Below are positions 1 through 6,641 of a stretch of 10,225 nucleotides of DNA, piece by piece. The position numbers and the translations under genes are program-made. The first letter of the stretch is position 1. Each line of letters opens with the position of its first letter. The stretch comes from a bacterium UBA7470. GTDB lineage: Bacteria; Pseudomonadota; Gammaproteobacteria; Burkholderiales; Burkholderiaceae_C. Location: positions 343 to 10,567 of the forward strand of contig DLPA01000108.1 of NCBI GenBank assembly GCA_002479815.1, written 5' to 3'. The notes under the pieces were generated by a model, which was given only the letters and a program-made list of their open reading frames with translations, had not been told where the DNA came from and searched no databases.

Positions 1-992
1 AAGGTGCGGCCCACGTAGCGGTTTTTGACGAAACCCTCACGGTAGGGCAACCCTAACAAGTGCGCCAATTGCATGGCACTGGGGCGGGAAGATTCTGGGA
101 TGGGAATGACCACATCAATCTGATCGGGTGGGACGGTGGAGATTACCCGTTTCGCCAAGGTTTCGCCCATGTTCAAACGAGCTTGATAGACGGAAATACC
201 ATCCAACACCGAATCAGGTCGGGCCAAATACACAAATTCAAAAATACACGGCGATAACTTGGCTTGAGGCACGCATTGCTCGGCGTGGACACGACGCTGC
301 ATGTCAATAAAGACGGCTTCGCCCGGGCGGATGTCACGTTCAAAACTCAGTCCCAGACCTTCCAATGCCACCGACTCGCTCGCCACAGCCACCAAATCGT
401 CACCACGCCCCATGCACAAGGGGCGAATGCCAAAGGGGTCACGAAACGCGAGCAGGCCATGCCCTGCAATCAAAGCAACGACGGCATAAGAGCCTTTGAT
501 GCGCTGGTGTACCCCACGCACCGCAGCAAATACATCGGCAGGCGTTAAAGGCAGGCCGCGCGTGGTTTTTTCCAGCTCGTGCGCCAGAATGTTCAGCAAG
601 ACCTCGGAGTCGCTTTCGGTGTTGATGTGCCGATGGTCCGAGCTGACCAATTCGGCTTTCAAGGCGTGGGCATTCGTCAGGTTGCCGTTGTGGGCCATGA
701 CGATGCCGAAGGGAGCGTTGACGTAAAAGGGTTGCGCTTCTTCTTCGCTGGCGGCATTGCCTGCGGTGGGATAGCGCACTTGTCCTAGGCCTGCGTTGCC
801 GGGCAGGGCGCGCATATTGCGGGTGCGAAACACGTCTTTGACCATGCCCTTGGCCTTGTGCATGAAGAATTTATGCCCCTCTTGGGTCACGATTCCCGCT
901 GCATCCTGCCCGCGATGTTGCAACAGCAACAGGGCATCGTAAATCAGTTGGTTGACAGGAGCGTTGCTGACAACGCCGACGATTCCACACAT
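1..992 (-). CDS. purF: Amidophosphoribosyltransferase, N-terminal part (runs off left edge)
   Basis: This enzyme catalyses the first committed step of de novo purine synthesis, making 5-phosphoribosylamine from PRPP and glutamine in the cytoplasm. The first 330 residues are visible out of about 500 usual for the family. The protein opens MCGIVGVV, so Cys2 becomes the N-terminal nucleophile of the class II glutaminase domain once Met is removed. Other family signatures are QHRGQDAAGI (26-35), GQVRYPT (70-76), the HNGNL loop (101-105), FRDPFGIRPL (183-192), RPDSVLDGISVY (258-269) and IPIPESSRPSA (296-306), ending in NRYVGRT at the edge. The PRPP-binding motif of the transferase domain must lie outside the window. 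The frame is open throughout. The ATG at 992 lies 16 bases after the cvpA stop, so translation is probably coupled; the ribosome site is weak. Identity is secure from the motifs and the cvpA neighbour. Confidence 0.97.
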   Translation of the reverse strand, partial: MCGIVGVVSNAPVNQLIYDALLLLQHRGQDAAGIVTQEGHKFFMHKAKGMVKDVFRTRNMRALPGNAGLGQVRYPTAGNAASEEEAQPFYVNAPFGIVMAHNGNLTNAHALKAELVSSDHRHINTESDSEVLLNILAHELEKTTRGLPLTPADVFAAVRGVHQRIKGSYAVVALIAGHGLLAFRDPFGIRPLCMGRGDDLVAVASESVALEGLGLSFERDIRPGEAVFIDMQRRVHAEQCVPQAKLSPCIFEFVYLARPDSVLDGISVYQARLNMGETLAKRVISTVPPDQIDVVIPIPESSRPSAMQLAHLLGLPYREGFVKNRYVGRT

Positions 993-1008
993 GACGAGAT
1001 CACTTTCA

Positions 1009-1497
1009 TTAAATCTTGTTCAAGCCTTCTGGCAGCCAGACTTTCAATTGCTGCACCCAGCCGGATAAGCTTTGAACGCTATGCGCTGAAGTCCACACCT
1101 GATGGCTGACCCAAGGCGTAAACCCCACGACGAGCACCACAATGCTGACCAATAACAAGCCGCGCGCAATGCCGAAGATCGCGCCTAAGGTGCGATCAAC
1201 GGGTCTTAATCCCATTTGCTGAGCCATTTTTTGAACCAGCCATGCCAAAAAGCCGCCTAAAAATGCCACCGCAACAAAGACGGCTGAGAAGCCAGCCATC
1301 GTTTGCCAAGGCTCACCCACTTGCAACAAGGGTAAGACAGCGGCCATCTCTGTGCCCCATGCTTGGGCTGCAAAAAATGCAGCCACCCAAGACACGAGGG
1401 ACAGCACTTCATACAGCAAGCCTCGCCAAGCGCCTATGGCTGCCGAGGCCAATAACGCCAATGCAAATGCCACATCAACAGGATTCAAGCCATCCAT
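1009..1497 (-). CDS. cvpA: CvpA family inner-membrane protein
   Basis: A small integral membrane protein of the CvpA (colicin V production) family, found next to purF in many proteobacteria. Its molecular role is not well defined; in enterobacteria it has been tied to colicin V export and envelope stress tolerance. About 162 residues, normal for the family. Four hydrophobic stretches lie near residues 6-26, 28-47, 65-88 and 104-126. Conserved features include NPVDVAF at the start, the GAWRGLLYEVLSLVSW segment and a glycine-rich GAIFGIARGLLL helix. I chose the ATG at 1497, whose first base is the last base of the upstream gene's TGA (TGATG). A GTG at 1500 would give a 4-base overlap and one extra residue. 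A weak GAG ribosome site sits 7 bases before the ATG. The overlap implies translational coupling with the SPOR gene. Confidence 0.93.
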   Translation of the reverse strand: MDGLNPVDVAFALALLASAAIGAWRGLLYEVLSLVSWVAAFFAAQAWGTEMAAVLPLLQVGEPWQTMAGFSAVFVAVAFLGGFLAWLVQKMAQQMGLRPVDRTLGAIFGIARGLLLVSIVVLVVGFTPWVSHQVWTSAHSVQSLSGWVQQLKVWLPEGLNKI

Positions 1498-2348
1498 CAC
1501 AAACTCAAAATAGCAGCCGGTAGCCCTTGGGCCTTGGCTTTGGTTGCAGCCTCATCTGCATCGCCTTTGGTAGAAAACGGGCCCAGACGAACACGAATGC
1601 GTGTGCCTTCGGCTGTTTCTGCGACATGGGTGTATGTTTTCAGACCCGCACGCTCTAGTTTTTGGCGTACTTGCTGGGCTTTGTCACTGTCGGCAAATGC
1701 ACCGACTTGAACGATGAAACGCCCTTTTTCATGTGAGCTTGCCGCTGCGGGGGCGGGCTTTTTGTCTTCATTCTTTGTCGGTGCAGCAGCACTGGCAGGG
1801 CGAGATTGATCGTTGAGAATCGCCAAGGCACGAATGGCATCATCTGGAGGTGCAGGGGGTTTGGCCACAACAGGCTTCTCCGCAGGCTTTTCAGGTGTTT
1901 TTTCTACTGGCTTGGGCTTCTCAACTGGAATTGGCTTTTCAGCAGGCTTTTCTGCTGGCTTAGGCTTCTCCACTGGAGTTGGCTTTTCAGGCGGCTTTTC
2001 TGCTGGTTTGGGCTTGATTGGGTTGGTGGTTGGCGGGGGCAAGTCAGGGGGAGTGGCGGCTGTTGGTGCAGCAGGTTTTTCAACCGCTTTTGCCACCACA
2101 GGGGCCTCAGACTCCGCAGGGGATGTCACTTGTAAAGGAGTGCTTGTACTGCGTGAGGGAATGCTGACAGGAATGTCCACCGGGATCGGACGTGGCTGGC
2201 TGTCGAACAGCCAAGGAAAAATCACGACCCCAGCAATGACCAATACGGTGGCCCCCATGAGCCGATGTTTGGCACGCCGTCGAACGTCATCGATCGACTG
2301 CGGACGGGCAGAGGGGCGTGTCTGTTGTGTGGCGCTGTTCTTCAACAT
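1497..2348 (-). CDS. SPOR-domain membrane protein, DedD/FtsN-like
   Basis: A bitopic inner-membrane protein that probably binds denuded septal peptidoglycan during cell division. The 283 residues divide into a short cytoplasmic N-terminus rich in Arg and Gln (1-30, with SIDDVRRRAKHRLMGA), one transmembrane helix (about 31-49, ATVLVIAGVVIFPWLF), a long Pro/Lys/Glu-rich periplasmic linker (about 50-205) and a C-terminal SPOR domain (about 208-283). The SPOR domain opens GRFIVQVGAFADSDKAQQVR and includes RIRVRLGPFSTKGDADEAA. The linker holds EKP-type repeats encoded partly by a 48-bp tandem repeat. Position between folC and cvpA matches enterobacterial dedD, so DedD is the best parallel, but the family is too degenerate to separate DedD from FtsN firmly. 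The ATG at 2348 follows the folC stop by 72 bases; the ribosome site is weak. Confidence 0.9.
   Translation of the reverse strand: MLKNSATQQTRPSARPQSIDDVRRRAKHRLMGATVLVIAGVVIFPWLFDSQPRPIPVDIPVSIPSRSTSTPLQVTSPAESEAPVVAKAVEKPAAPTAATPPDLPPPTTNPIKPKPAEKPPEKPTPVEKPKPAEKPAEKPIPVEKPKPVEKTPEKPAEKPVVAKPPAPPDDAIRALAILNDQSRPASAAAPTKNEDKKPAPAAASSHEKGRFIVQVGAFADSDKAQQVRQKLERAGLKTYTHVAETAEGTRIRVRLGPFSTKGDADEAATKAKAQGLPAAILSL
1915..2010 (-). repeat. 48-bp tandem repeat (two units) in the SPOR protein linker
   Basis: Two adjacent 48-bp units, 1915-1962 and 1963-2010, match at 42 of 48 positions by eye. Each encodes 16 residues of the Pro/Lys/Glu linker, of the PVEKPKPAEKPAEKP type. Degenerate further copies of shorter EKP units flank them. 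The unit length is a multiple of three, so gain or loss of copies would change linker length without breaking the frame. Confidence 0.8.
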
Positions 2349-2401
2349 ATTGAACTTGCCGAACCTGTGGGTGAGAAGTCAAAAACCATGTGCTGCACGA
2401 T

Positions 2402-2418
2402 GCAGGGGTAAACCCTGC
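2402..2418. other. Small perfect inverted repeat in the folC-SPOR gene gap
   Basis: A 6-bp perfect stem (GCAGGG / CCCTGC) with a 5-base loop starts two bases after the folC stop codon as read on the transcribed (minus) strand. On the plus strand it is followed by four T residues, but no plus-strand gene precedes it. In the operon mRNA it has no T tract after it, so it is more likely a stability or pausing hairpin than a terminator. It may also be chance. Confidence 0.3.
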
Positions 2419-2420
2419 TT

Positions 2421-3806
2421 TTAAGAATGCGGCAGATGCTGGGCATGTAAGCGGGGAGGGCCTTGAAGCAACACACCACCCACTGTGTAAAAAGACCCAA
2501 AAACGACAATTCTATCAGTGGGGTTGGCCACTGCAGTGGCGGCTTGTAGCGCCTGCTCGGGTGAGGCATAGGTCCCCGCCACCGCTCCCTTACCTGCTGC
2601 ATCGCCCAGGGTCTCACGCTGGTGGCGCAATTGTTGTGCAGTGGCGGCTCTGGGCGTAGGCAAGTCGGTGAAGTACCACCGATCTACCAAAGGCCCCACC
2701 CGCGTCAACATGGCTTCTACATCTTTATCCACCATCGCACCGACAACAGCATGGGTGCATGGAAAATAGCCTTGGGCATCCAGATTGGCGGTGAGTGCTG
2801 CCACCGAGTGCGGGTTGTGAGCCACATCCAGCACCAAGGTGGGTTGGCCCGGAATGATCTGAAAGCGACCGGGCAACTCCACCAGCGCCAATCCTTGGCG
2901 TATGGCTTGGGCGTTGACGGGCAATACGGGTCTGAGGGCTTCTAAGGCGGCCAATACGCCAGCAGCGTTCACCAACTGGTTCGCGCCTCGCAATGCAGGA
3001 TAGGCCAAGCCGCTGTACCGACGCGCGTCGCGCCGCCCACTGGTGGCCCAACCCCATTGCTGTTGATCGCCGAAAAAGTGAAAGTCTGTGCCCACACGCC
3101 ACAAATCGGCACCGATTTGCGAGGCGTAATCGACCACCGAGGCTGGTGGCATTGGGTCGCTGACCACCACGGGTTTTTCGGTGCGCATGATGCCGGCCTT
3201 TTCACGGCCTATGGCCTCGCGGGTGTCGCCCAAAAAGGCTTGATGATCGAGGTCAATGCTGGTGATGATGGCGCAATCGGTGTCGATGAGATTGGTGGCA
3301 TCCAGCCGACCGCCCAAGCCCACTTCTAAGATGACCACATCCAACCCCGCTTGGGCAAAGACCTGCAAGATCGCCAAGGTGGTGAACTCGAAATAAGTCA
3401 AGGACACAGGCTGCGTGTGCTGTGCATCAAGCGCACAACGCGCGCGTTCTGTCGCCGCCAACGCAGCAACCAAGGTGGCCGCGTCTATGGCTTGACTGTC
3501 TAAGCGGCAACGCTCCTCAAAGTGAACCAAATGCGGCGAGGTGTACAAGCCCACGCGGTAGCTGGCAGCATGGAAAATGGCTTCCAACATGGCGCAGGTC
3601 GAGCCTTTGCCATTCGTGCCTGCCACCGTAATGACGGGACAGCCCAAGCCCTGATCCAAGCCCATGCGTTGGGCAACCACGCGCACCCGGTCCAGGCCCA
3701 GCTCAATTTGGGCAGGATGCAGGCGCTCACAGTAGGCGAGCCAGTCGGCCAAAGGGGCACCAAGCTCGGGGGCTGTCAGTGGGGGAGGGGACTTCTCAAA
3801 CAACAT
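2421..3806 (-). CDS. folC: Bifunctional folylpolyglutamate synthase / dihydrofolate synthase
   Basis: This cytoplasmic Mur-ligase-type enzyme adds glutamate to dihydropteroate and extends folate polyglutamate tails using ATP. At 461 residues it has a usual length. The ATP-binding loop is GTNGKGS (63-69), followed by GLYTSPHLVHFEERC (86-100), YFEFTTLAIL (138-147), ILEVGLGGRLDATN (159-172), SIDLDHQAFLG (183-193) and REKAGI (201-206), whose Lys is the site usually carbamylated in this superfamily. The C-terminal domain shows LDVAHNPHSV (326-335) and FGSFYTVGG (436-444). I chose the ATG at 3806. The open frame extends ten codons upstream to a TTG, but that extension overlaps a perfect hairpin and lacks family resemblance. 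No strong ribosome site is seen. The gene follows the GST gene by 107 bases, longer than other gaps in the run, so it may have its own promoter. Confidence 0.97.
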   Translation of the reverse strand: MLFEKSPPPLTAPELGAPLADWLAYCERLHPAQIELGLDRVRVVAQRMGLDQGLGCPVITVAGTNGKGSTCAMLEAIFHAASYRVGLYTSPHLVHFEERCRLDSQAIDAATLVAALAATERARCALDAQHTQPVSLTYFEFTTLAILQVFAQAGLDVVILEVGLGGRLDATNLIDTDCAIITSIDLDHQAFLGDTREAIGREKAGIMRTEKPVVVSDPMPPASVVDYASQIGADLWRVGTDFHFFGDQQQWGWATSGRRDARRYSGLAYPALRGANQLVNAAGVLAALEALRPVLPVNAQAIRQGLALVELPGRFQIIPGQPTLVLDVAHNPHSVAALTANLDAQGYFPCTHAVVGAMVDKDVEAMLTRVGPLVDRWYFTDLPTPRAATAQQLRHQRETLGDAAGKGAVAGTYASPEQALQAATAVANPTDRIVVFGSFYTVGGVLLQGPPRLHAQHLPHS

Positions 3807-3819
3807 AAAACGCCATTTC

Positions 3820-3853
3820 ACAATCGCACAGACCAATCAGGCGGTGCGATTGT
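3820..3853. promoter_or_regulatory. Perfect 10-bp inverted repeat upstream of folC
   Basis: ACAATCGCAC (3820-3829) and GTGCGATTGT (3844-3853) form a perfect 10-bp stem around a 14-base loop. It begins 13 bases upstream of the folC ATG in the gap between the GST and folC genes. It could be an operator for a dimeric regulator, a leader hairpin controlling folC translation, or part of a terminator for the upstream genes; no T tract follows it on the minus strand. Function is inferred only from symmetry and location. Confidence 0.5.
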
Positions 3854-3872
3854 CTCAGGGTTTGTATGGTGC

Positions 3873-3902
3873 ATCATCCCTGGGTGTATCTGAATGCGTC
3901 AA
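3873..3902 (-). promoter_or_regulatory. Weak candidate sigma-70 promoter for folC
   Basis: On the minus strand TTGACG (3902-3897) is separated by 18 bases from GATGAT (3878-3873). The -35 box matches the consensus at five of six bases and the -10 box at four of six. It would start transcription a few bases before the 3820-3853 hairpin, placing that symmetry in the leader. The match is modest and may be chance; it is listed because this is the only roomy gap in the operon. Confidence 0.25.
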
Positions 3903-3913
3903 GGCAGCGCCGA

Positions 3914-4576
3914 TCAGCGTCCTTGTCGGGCCAACGCCCGCACCGTTTGTTGGGCAGGACGCGCCAGACAGTTCTCTAGCCACGCCGCCAGCAGGGGGCG
4001 CTGCTCAAACAAGGCGGTGGCAGGCTTGGCCCATGCCACCACCGATGCCAAGATCAAATCGGCCACCGTAAACCGTGTGGCAGCCACATAGGCACAGCCT
4101 TTGGTCTGCTGCTGTTGCAAATGCTGCTCAAGGATTGACATGGGGGCTTGCAGTCGCTGCACAGCAACCGCGAGTACCTCGGCGTTGCGTTGTTCGGCCG
4201 GCAGCACCATGCGCTGGAACAACACGGACAACGCCTCTTTTTCAACCGCCGTCACCACCCAGAACGCCCAGCGCAGGGCATCGGCTTCTTCGGCGGGGGT
4301 CGATGGGGTGATGCCCTGCCCATCGGGTTGGCCGTACAGCCGCGCCAAATACAACACACACGCCATGCTTTCCCAGACGATGACCTCGCCGTCGGGCCTT
4401 GCGTCTCTTAGGGCGGGGATGCGGCCATTGGGGTTGAGCGCCAGGAAATCGGGCGTTTTGACTCCTGCGTCTTTGTAATGGATAGGCTCGTGCTGGTAGG
4501 TCACGCCCAGCTCGTGAGCGGCCCACAATGGGCGCGAGGCACGCGATGCGGAAGTACCGTAAATGGTGAGAGACAT
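3914..4576 (-). CDS. Glutathione S-transferase family protein
   Basis: A 220-residue soluble protein with the GST layout: an N-terminal thioredoxin-fold domain (about 1-82) and an all-helical C-terminal domain (about 90-215). Seen in the first domain are the opening strand LTIYGTSASRASRP, with several Ser residues near the usual catalytic position (8-14), the cis-proline loop NPNGRIPAL (48-56), and the glutathione-contacting VWESMA (67-72, Glu69-Ser70). There is no early Cys as in beta-class GSTs, so it is probably a Ser- or Tyr-type enzyme. The substrate cannot be told. The ATG at 4576 lies 8 bases after the HAD gene stop, so the two are almost certainly co-transcribed. I see no functional link to folate or purine synthesis; a general detoxification role is the default. 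Confidence 0.92.
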   Translation of the reverse strand: MSLTIYGTSASRASRPLWAAHELGVTYQHEPIHYKDAGVKTPDFLALNPNGRIPALRDARPDGEVIVWESMACVLYLARLYGQPDGQGITPSTPAEEADALRWAFWVVTAVEKEALSVLFQRMVLPAEQRNAEVLAVAVQRLQAPMSILEQHLQQQQTKGCAYVAATRFTVADLILASVVAWAKPATALFEQRPLLAAWLENCLARPAQQTVRALARQGR

Positions 4577-4584
4577 AAATCAGG

Positions 4585-5283
4585 TCACGTTGTGGTTAAT
4601 AAATCACACACTTCATTGAGTTGAGTGACAGTATCGTGGGGTTGGACCTCAAACGTCCATAAGTTTTCGTTGCGATTGAGCCAAATGGCCTGCATCCCTG
4701 CGCCTATCGCCCCCAGGACATCCAGACTGGCATCGTCGCCAATGTGCAGCACTTGATCGGGCGACACGCCCAATGTTTGTGCCGCTGCCAAGAAGATTCT
4801 AGGGTCGGGTTTGGCAATGCCCAGCTGTGCGGCGTGTACGCTGCCGTTGAAGTATGCACTTAAGCCGACACGCGACAAATCGGCATTGCCATTGGAGACC
4901 GCCAACAAGGGATAACGGGCCGACAACCATTGGAGGCTGGGAATGGCATCTTCGTACAGCTCGACGCGGTTGCGCTCCTGAAAAAAGACCTGAAATGCCG
5001 CATCTGCCAGCAGCGGATCTTCACCCGCACGGTACAGGGCCAGGCGGATGGCCTCGCGGCGGATGGCGCTCAAGTCGTGGCGCAAGTCTGGGCGCGTTCG
5101 CATGATGTGCTCGCGCACGTCGTGCCGGGCGTGCGGATTGGCAAACAAGGCCGCCGTCATGGGGGCGTGCAACGACAACCAGTCGTTGAGGGCTTGTTCG
5201 GCCCGTTCGATACAGGGCCAAATGGGCCATAAGGTGTCGTCTAAATCGAGGGAAATAGCGCGGATGCGTGCAATGTCGAGCAT
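4585..5283 (-). CDS. HAD-superfamily hydrolase (phosphatase), YigB-like
   Basis: A cytoplasmic phosphatase of the haloacid dehalogenase superfamily, subfamily IA style, 232 residues from the chosen start. All four motifs are present: motif I DLDDTLW (13-19, nucleophile Asp13 and acid Asp15), motif II AVSNGN (128-133, Ser130), motif III Lys158 in GIAKPDPRIF (155-164), and motif IV HIGDDASLDVLGA (180-192). A helical cap lies between motifs I and II (about 22-105). The WPIWPCIERAEQALNDWL segment resembles YigB-type FMN phosphatases, but the substrate is uncertain. I prefer the ATG at 5283, 12 residues before motif I. An ATG at 5316 would add 11 residues and overlap the divergent hemH start at 5302. 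Neither start has a clear ribosome site. It heads the leftward gene run. Confidence 0.92.
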   Translation of the reverse strand: MLDIARIRAISLDLDDTLWPIWPCIERAEQALNDWLSLHAPMTAALFANPHARHDVREHIMRTRPDLRHDLSAIRREAIRLALYRAGEDPLLADAAFQVFFQERNRVELYEDAIPSLQWLSARYPLLAVSNGNADLSRVGLSAYFNGSVHAAQLGIAKPDPRIFLAAAQTLGVSPDQVLHIGDDASLDVLGAIGAGMQAIWLNRNENLWTFEVQPHDTVTQLNEVCDLLTTT

Positions 5284-5301
5284 GGTGACAGAGAATAGCG
5301 C

Positions 5302-6393
5302 ATGCACACCTCTCATTCATTGGTTTATTCGCACAGTCAAGTCGCCAAAATCGCCGTCGTGTTGGGTAACTTGGGCACACCCGAAGCGCCCACAGCAAGC
5401 GCGGTCCGACGGTATTTGGCTCAGTTTTTAGGCGATGCACGCGTCGTGGAGATTCCTAAACCCTTGTGGTGGTTGATCTTGCACGGCATTATTTTGCGTG
5501 TCCGCCCCGCCAAATCGGCCCAAAAATATGCGTCCATCTGGACGGATCAAGGCTCGCCACTGATGGTGGGGTCTTTGGCCCAGCGCGAGGGCTTAGCGCA
5601 GGCGCTTGAGGCCCGAGGGCATCAGGTGAGCGTGCATTTGGCCATGACCTATGGTCAACCAGCCTTGCCCGAGTTGCTCGACCGCTTGCAGGCCCAAGGC
5701 GTGACGCGCATTTTGGTGCTGCCCGCCTATCCCCAATACAGCGCCACCACGACGGCGGCCTTGTTTGACCAATGTTATCGCTGGAGTTTGAAGGCACGAC
5801 GCTTGCCCGAATGGCGCTTCATCAACCACTTTCATGACCAGCCCGCCTACATTGCGGCCTTGGCGCAGCAAGTGCGCCAGCATTGGCAAACGCACGGCGA
5901 GCCTGAGCGTTTGGTGATGAGCTTTCATGGCGTGCCTGAGCGCACCCTGCATTTGGGCGATCCCTACCATTGCGAATGTCAAAAAACAGGGCGCTTGCTG
6001 GCGCAGGCCTTGGGTTTGAGCAAAGACCGCTATCTGGTGACGTTTCAATCGCGCTTTGGCAAGGCGAAATGGCTAGAGCCGTACACCGAGCCGAGCTTGG
6101 TCGCGCTGGCGCAGTCCGGCGTGTGCCGTGTGGACGTGATCTGCCCGGGGTTTTTGACGGATTGCTTGGAAACCCTGGAAGAAATTCAGCAAGAGGCCCG
6201 CGAGGCTTTTTTGCACGCCGGCGGGCAGACTTTGGGCTACATCCCCTGCCTGAACGACGCACCGGCGGGCATTCAAGCCTTGGCCGACTTGGCCGAACAG
6301 CATTTGCAAGGCTGGCCCACCCGCACCGCAGAATCACCCGCTGACGTACAGGCGCGGGTGGCAGCAGCACAGACCTTGGGGGCGAAAGATTAA
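5302..6393 (+). CDS. hemH: Ferrochelatase (protoporphyrin ferrochelatase)
   Basis: Inserts ferrous iron into protoporphyrin IX to make protoheme, at the cytoplasmic face of the inner membrane. At 363 residues it fits the proteobacterial family. Family landmarks are VVLGNLGTPEAP (19-30), VRRYLAQFLGDARVVEIP (35-52), PAYPQYSATTTA (141-152), the catalytic-His motif MSFHGVPER (206-214, His209), YLVTFQSRFG (244-253) and CPGFLTDCLETLEEI (281-295), where Glu290 corresponds to the conserved metal/proton-handling acid. The start ATG at 5302 has a GAGAA ribosome-like site (5291-5295) six bases ahead. It is divergent from the HAD gene with only 18 bases between preferred starts, so its promoter must lie within the HAD coding region. 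It converges on the RidA-family gene across a structured gap. Confidence 0.97.
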   Translation: MHTSHSLVYSHSQVAKIAVVLGNLGTPEAPTASAVRRYLAQFLGDARVVEIPKPLWWLILHGIILRVRPAKSAQKYASIWTDQGSPLMVGSLAQREGLAQALEARGHQVSVHLAMTYGQPALPELLDRLQAQGVTRILVLPAYPQYSATTTAALFDQCYRWSLKARRLPEWRFINHFHDQPAYIAALAQQVRQHWQTHGEPERLVMSFHGVPERTLHLGDPYHCECQKTGRLLAQALGLSKDRYLVTFQSRFGKAKWLEPYTEPSLVALAQSGVCRVDVICPGFLTDCLETLEEIQQEAREAFLHAGGQTLGYIPCLNDAPAGIQALADLAEQHLQGWPTRTAESPADVQARVAAAQTLGAKD

Positions 6394-6448
6394 ATCAAAA
6401 ATAATAGTAAAAAATATGAGCTGCTTACGCAACAAATACGGCCAGCAC

Positions 6449-6474
6449 GGCTATTTTCGCATACGAAAATAGCC
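6449..6474. other. Internal 11-bp hairpin of the intergenic element
   Basis: GGCTATTTTCG (6449-6459) and CGAAAATAGCC (6464-6474) form a perfect 11-bp stem with a 4-base CATA loop. The left arm's first nine bases recur at 6545-6553 (GGCTATTTT), so the right arm could also pair with that copy, allowing two alternative folds. No T tract follows the hairpin on either strand, so alone it is not an ordinary terminator. Confidence 0.65.
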
Positions 6475-6560
6475 TTAAAATTGCAAAAAATGCCTTTACC
6501 ACGCCTTCTCCGAGGGCAAAACAGCCGAATTCAGGTGGATCAAAGGCTATTTTTTTGATT

Positions 6561-6593
6561 TTTAGCTTATTTTCAAGAATAAAATCAGCTAAA
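6561..6593. other. Second internal hairpin of the intergenic element
   Basis: TTTAGCTTATTTT (6561-6573) pairs with AAAATCAGCTAAA (6581-6593) at 12 of 13 positions around a 7-base loop. It sits just inside the right arm of the outer inverted repeat. Confidence 0.55.
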
Positions 6594-6641
6594 AGCTAGG
6601 TATTAATTGCGTAAGCAGCTCACTTTTTTTACTATGATTTT

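Larger units (their letters stand above)
6409..6630. terminator. Likely bidirectional transcription terminator within the inverted-repeat element
   Basis: The paired 16-base arms (6417-6432 with 6607-6622) are followed by a run of seven T on the plus strand (6624-6630). On the minus strand the corresponding T run lies opposite 6409-6414. Each direction therefore ends in stem plus U tract, as expected between two convergent genes. The loop is long (174 bases) but is shortened by internal hairpins. Inference from structure only. Confidence 0.4.

Noticed and set aside
2402..2422. Plus-strand terminator (stem followed by TTTT)
   Set aside because: No plus-strand gene lies upstream, the stem is only 6 bp, and the genes here run on the minus strand.
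1813..2424. Open frame of 203 codons on the plus strand, Gly/Phe/Ser-rich
   Set aside because: It lies opposite the Pro/Lys/Glu linker of the SPOR protein, whose low-complexity codons lack stops on the opposite strand. The product looks like an artefact and no ribosome site supports it.
3807..3836. Upstream TTG start for folC, adding ten residues
   Set aside because: The extension crosses the 3820-3853 hairpin, has no ribosome site and does not resemble FolC N-termini; the ATG at 3806 is better.
5822..6370. Open frame of 182 codons on the minus strand
   Set aside because: Shadow of hemH. The product is Arg/Pro/Ala-rich, as expected from a GC-rich gene read backwards.
6394..6641. Small gene or transposase remnant in the hemH-RidA gap
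   Set aside because: All frames are short and AT-rich with no recognisable residues; the inverted repeats explain the sequence better.
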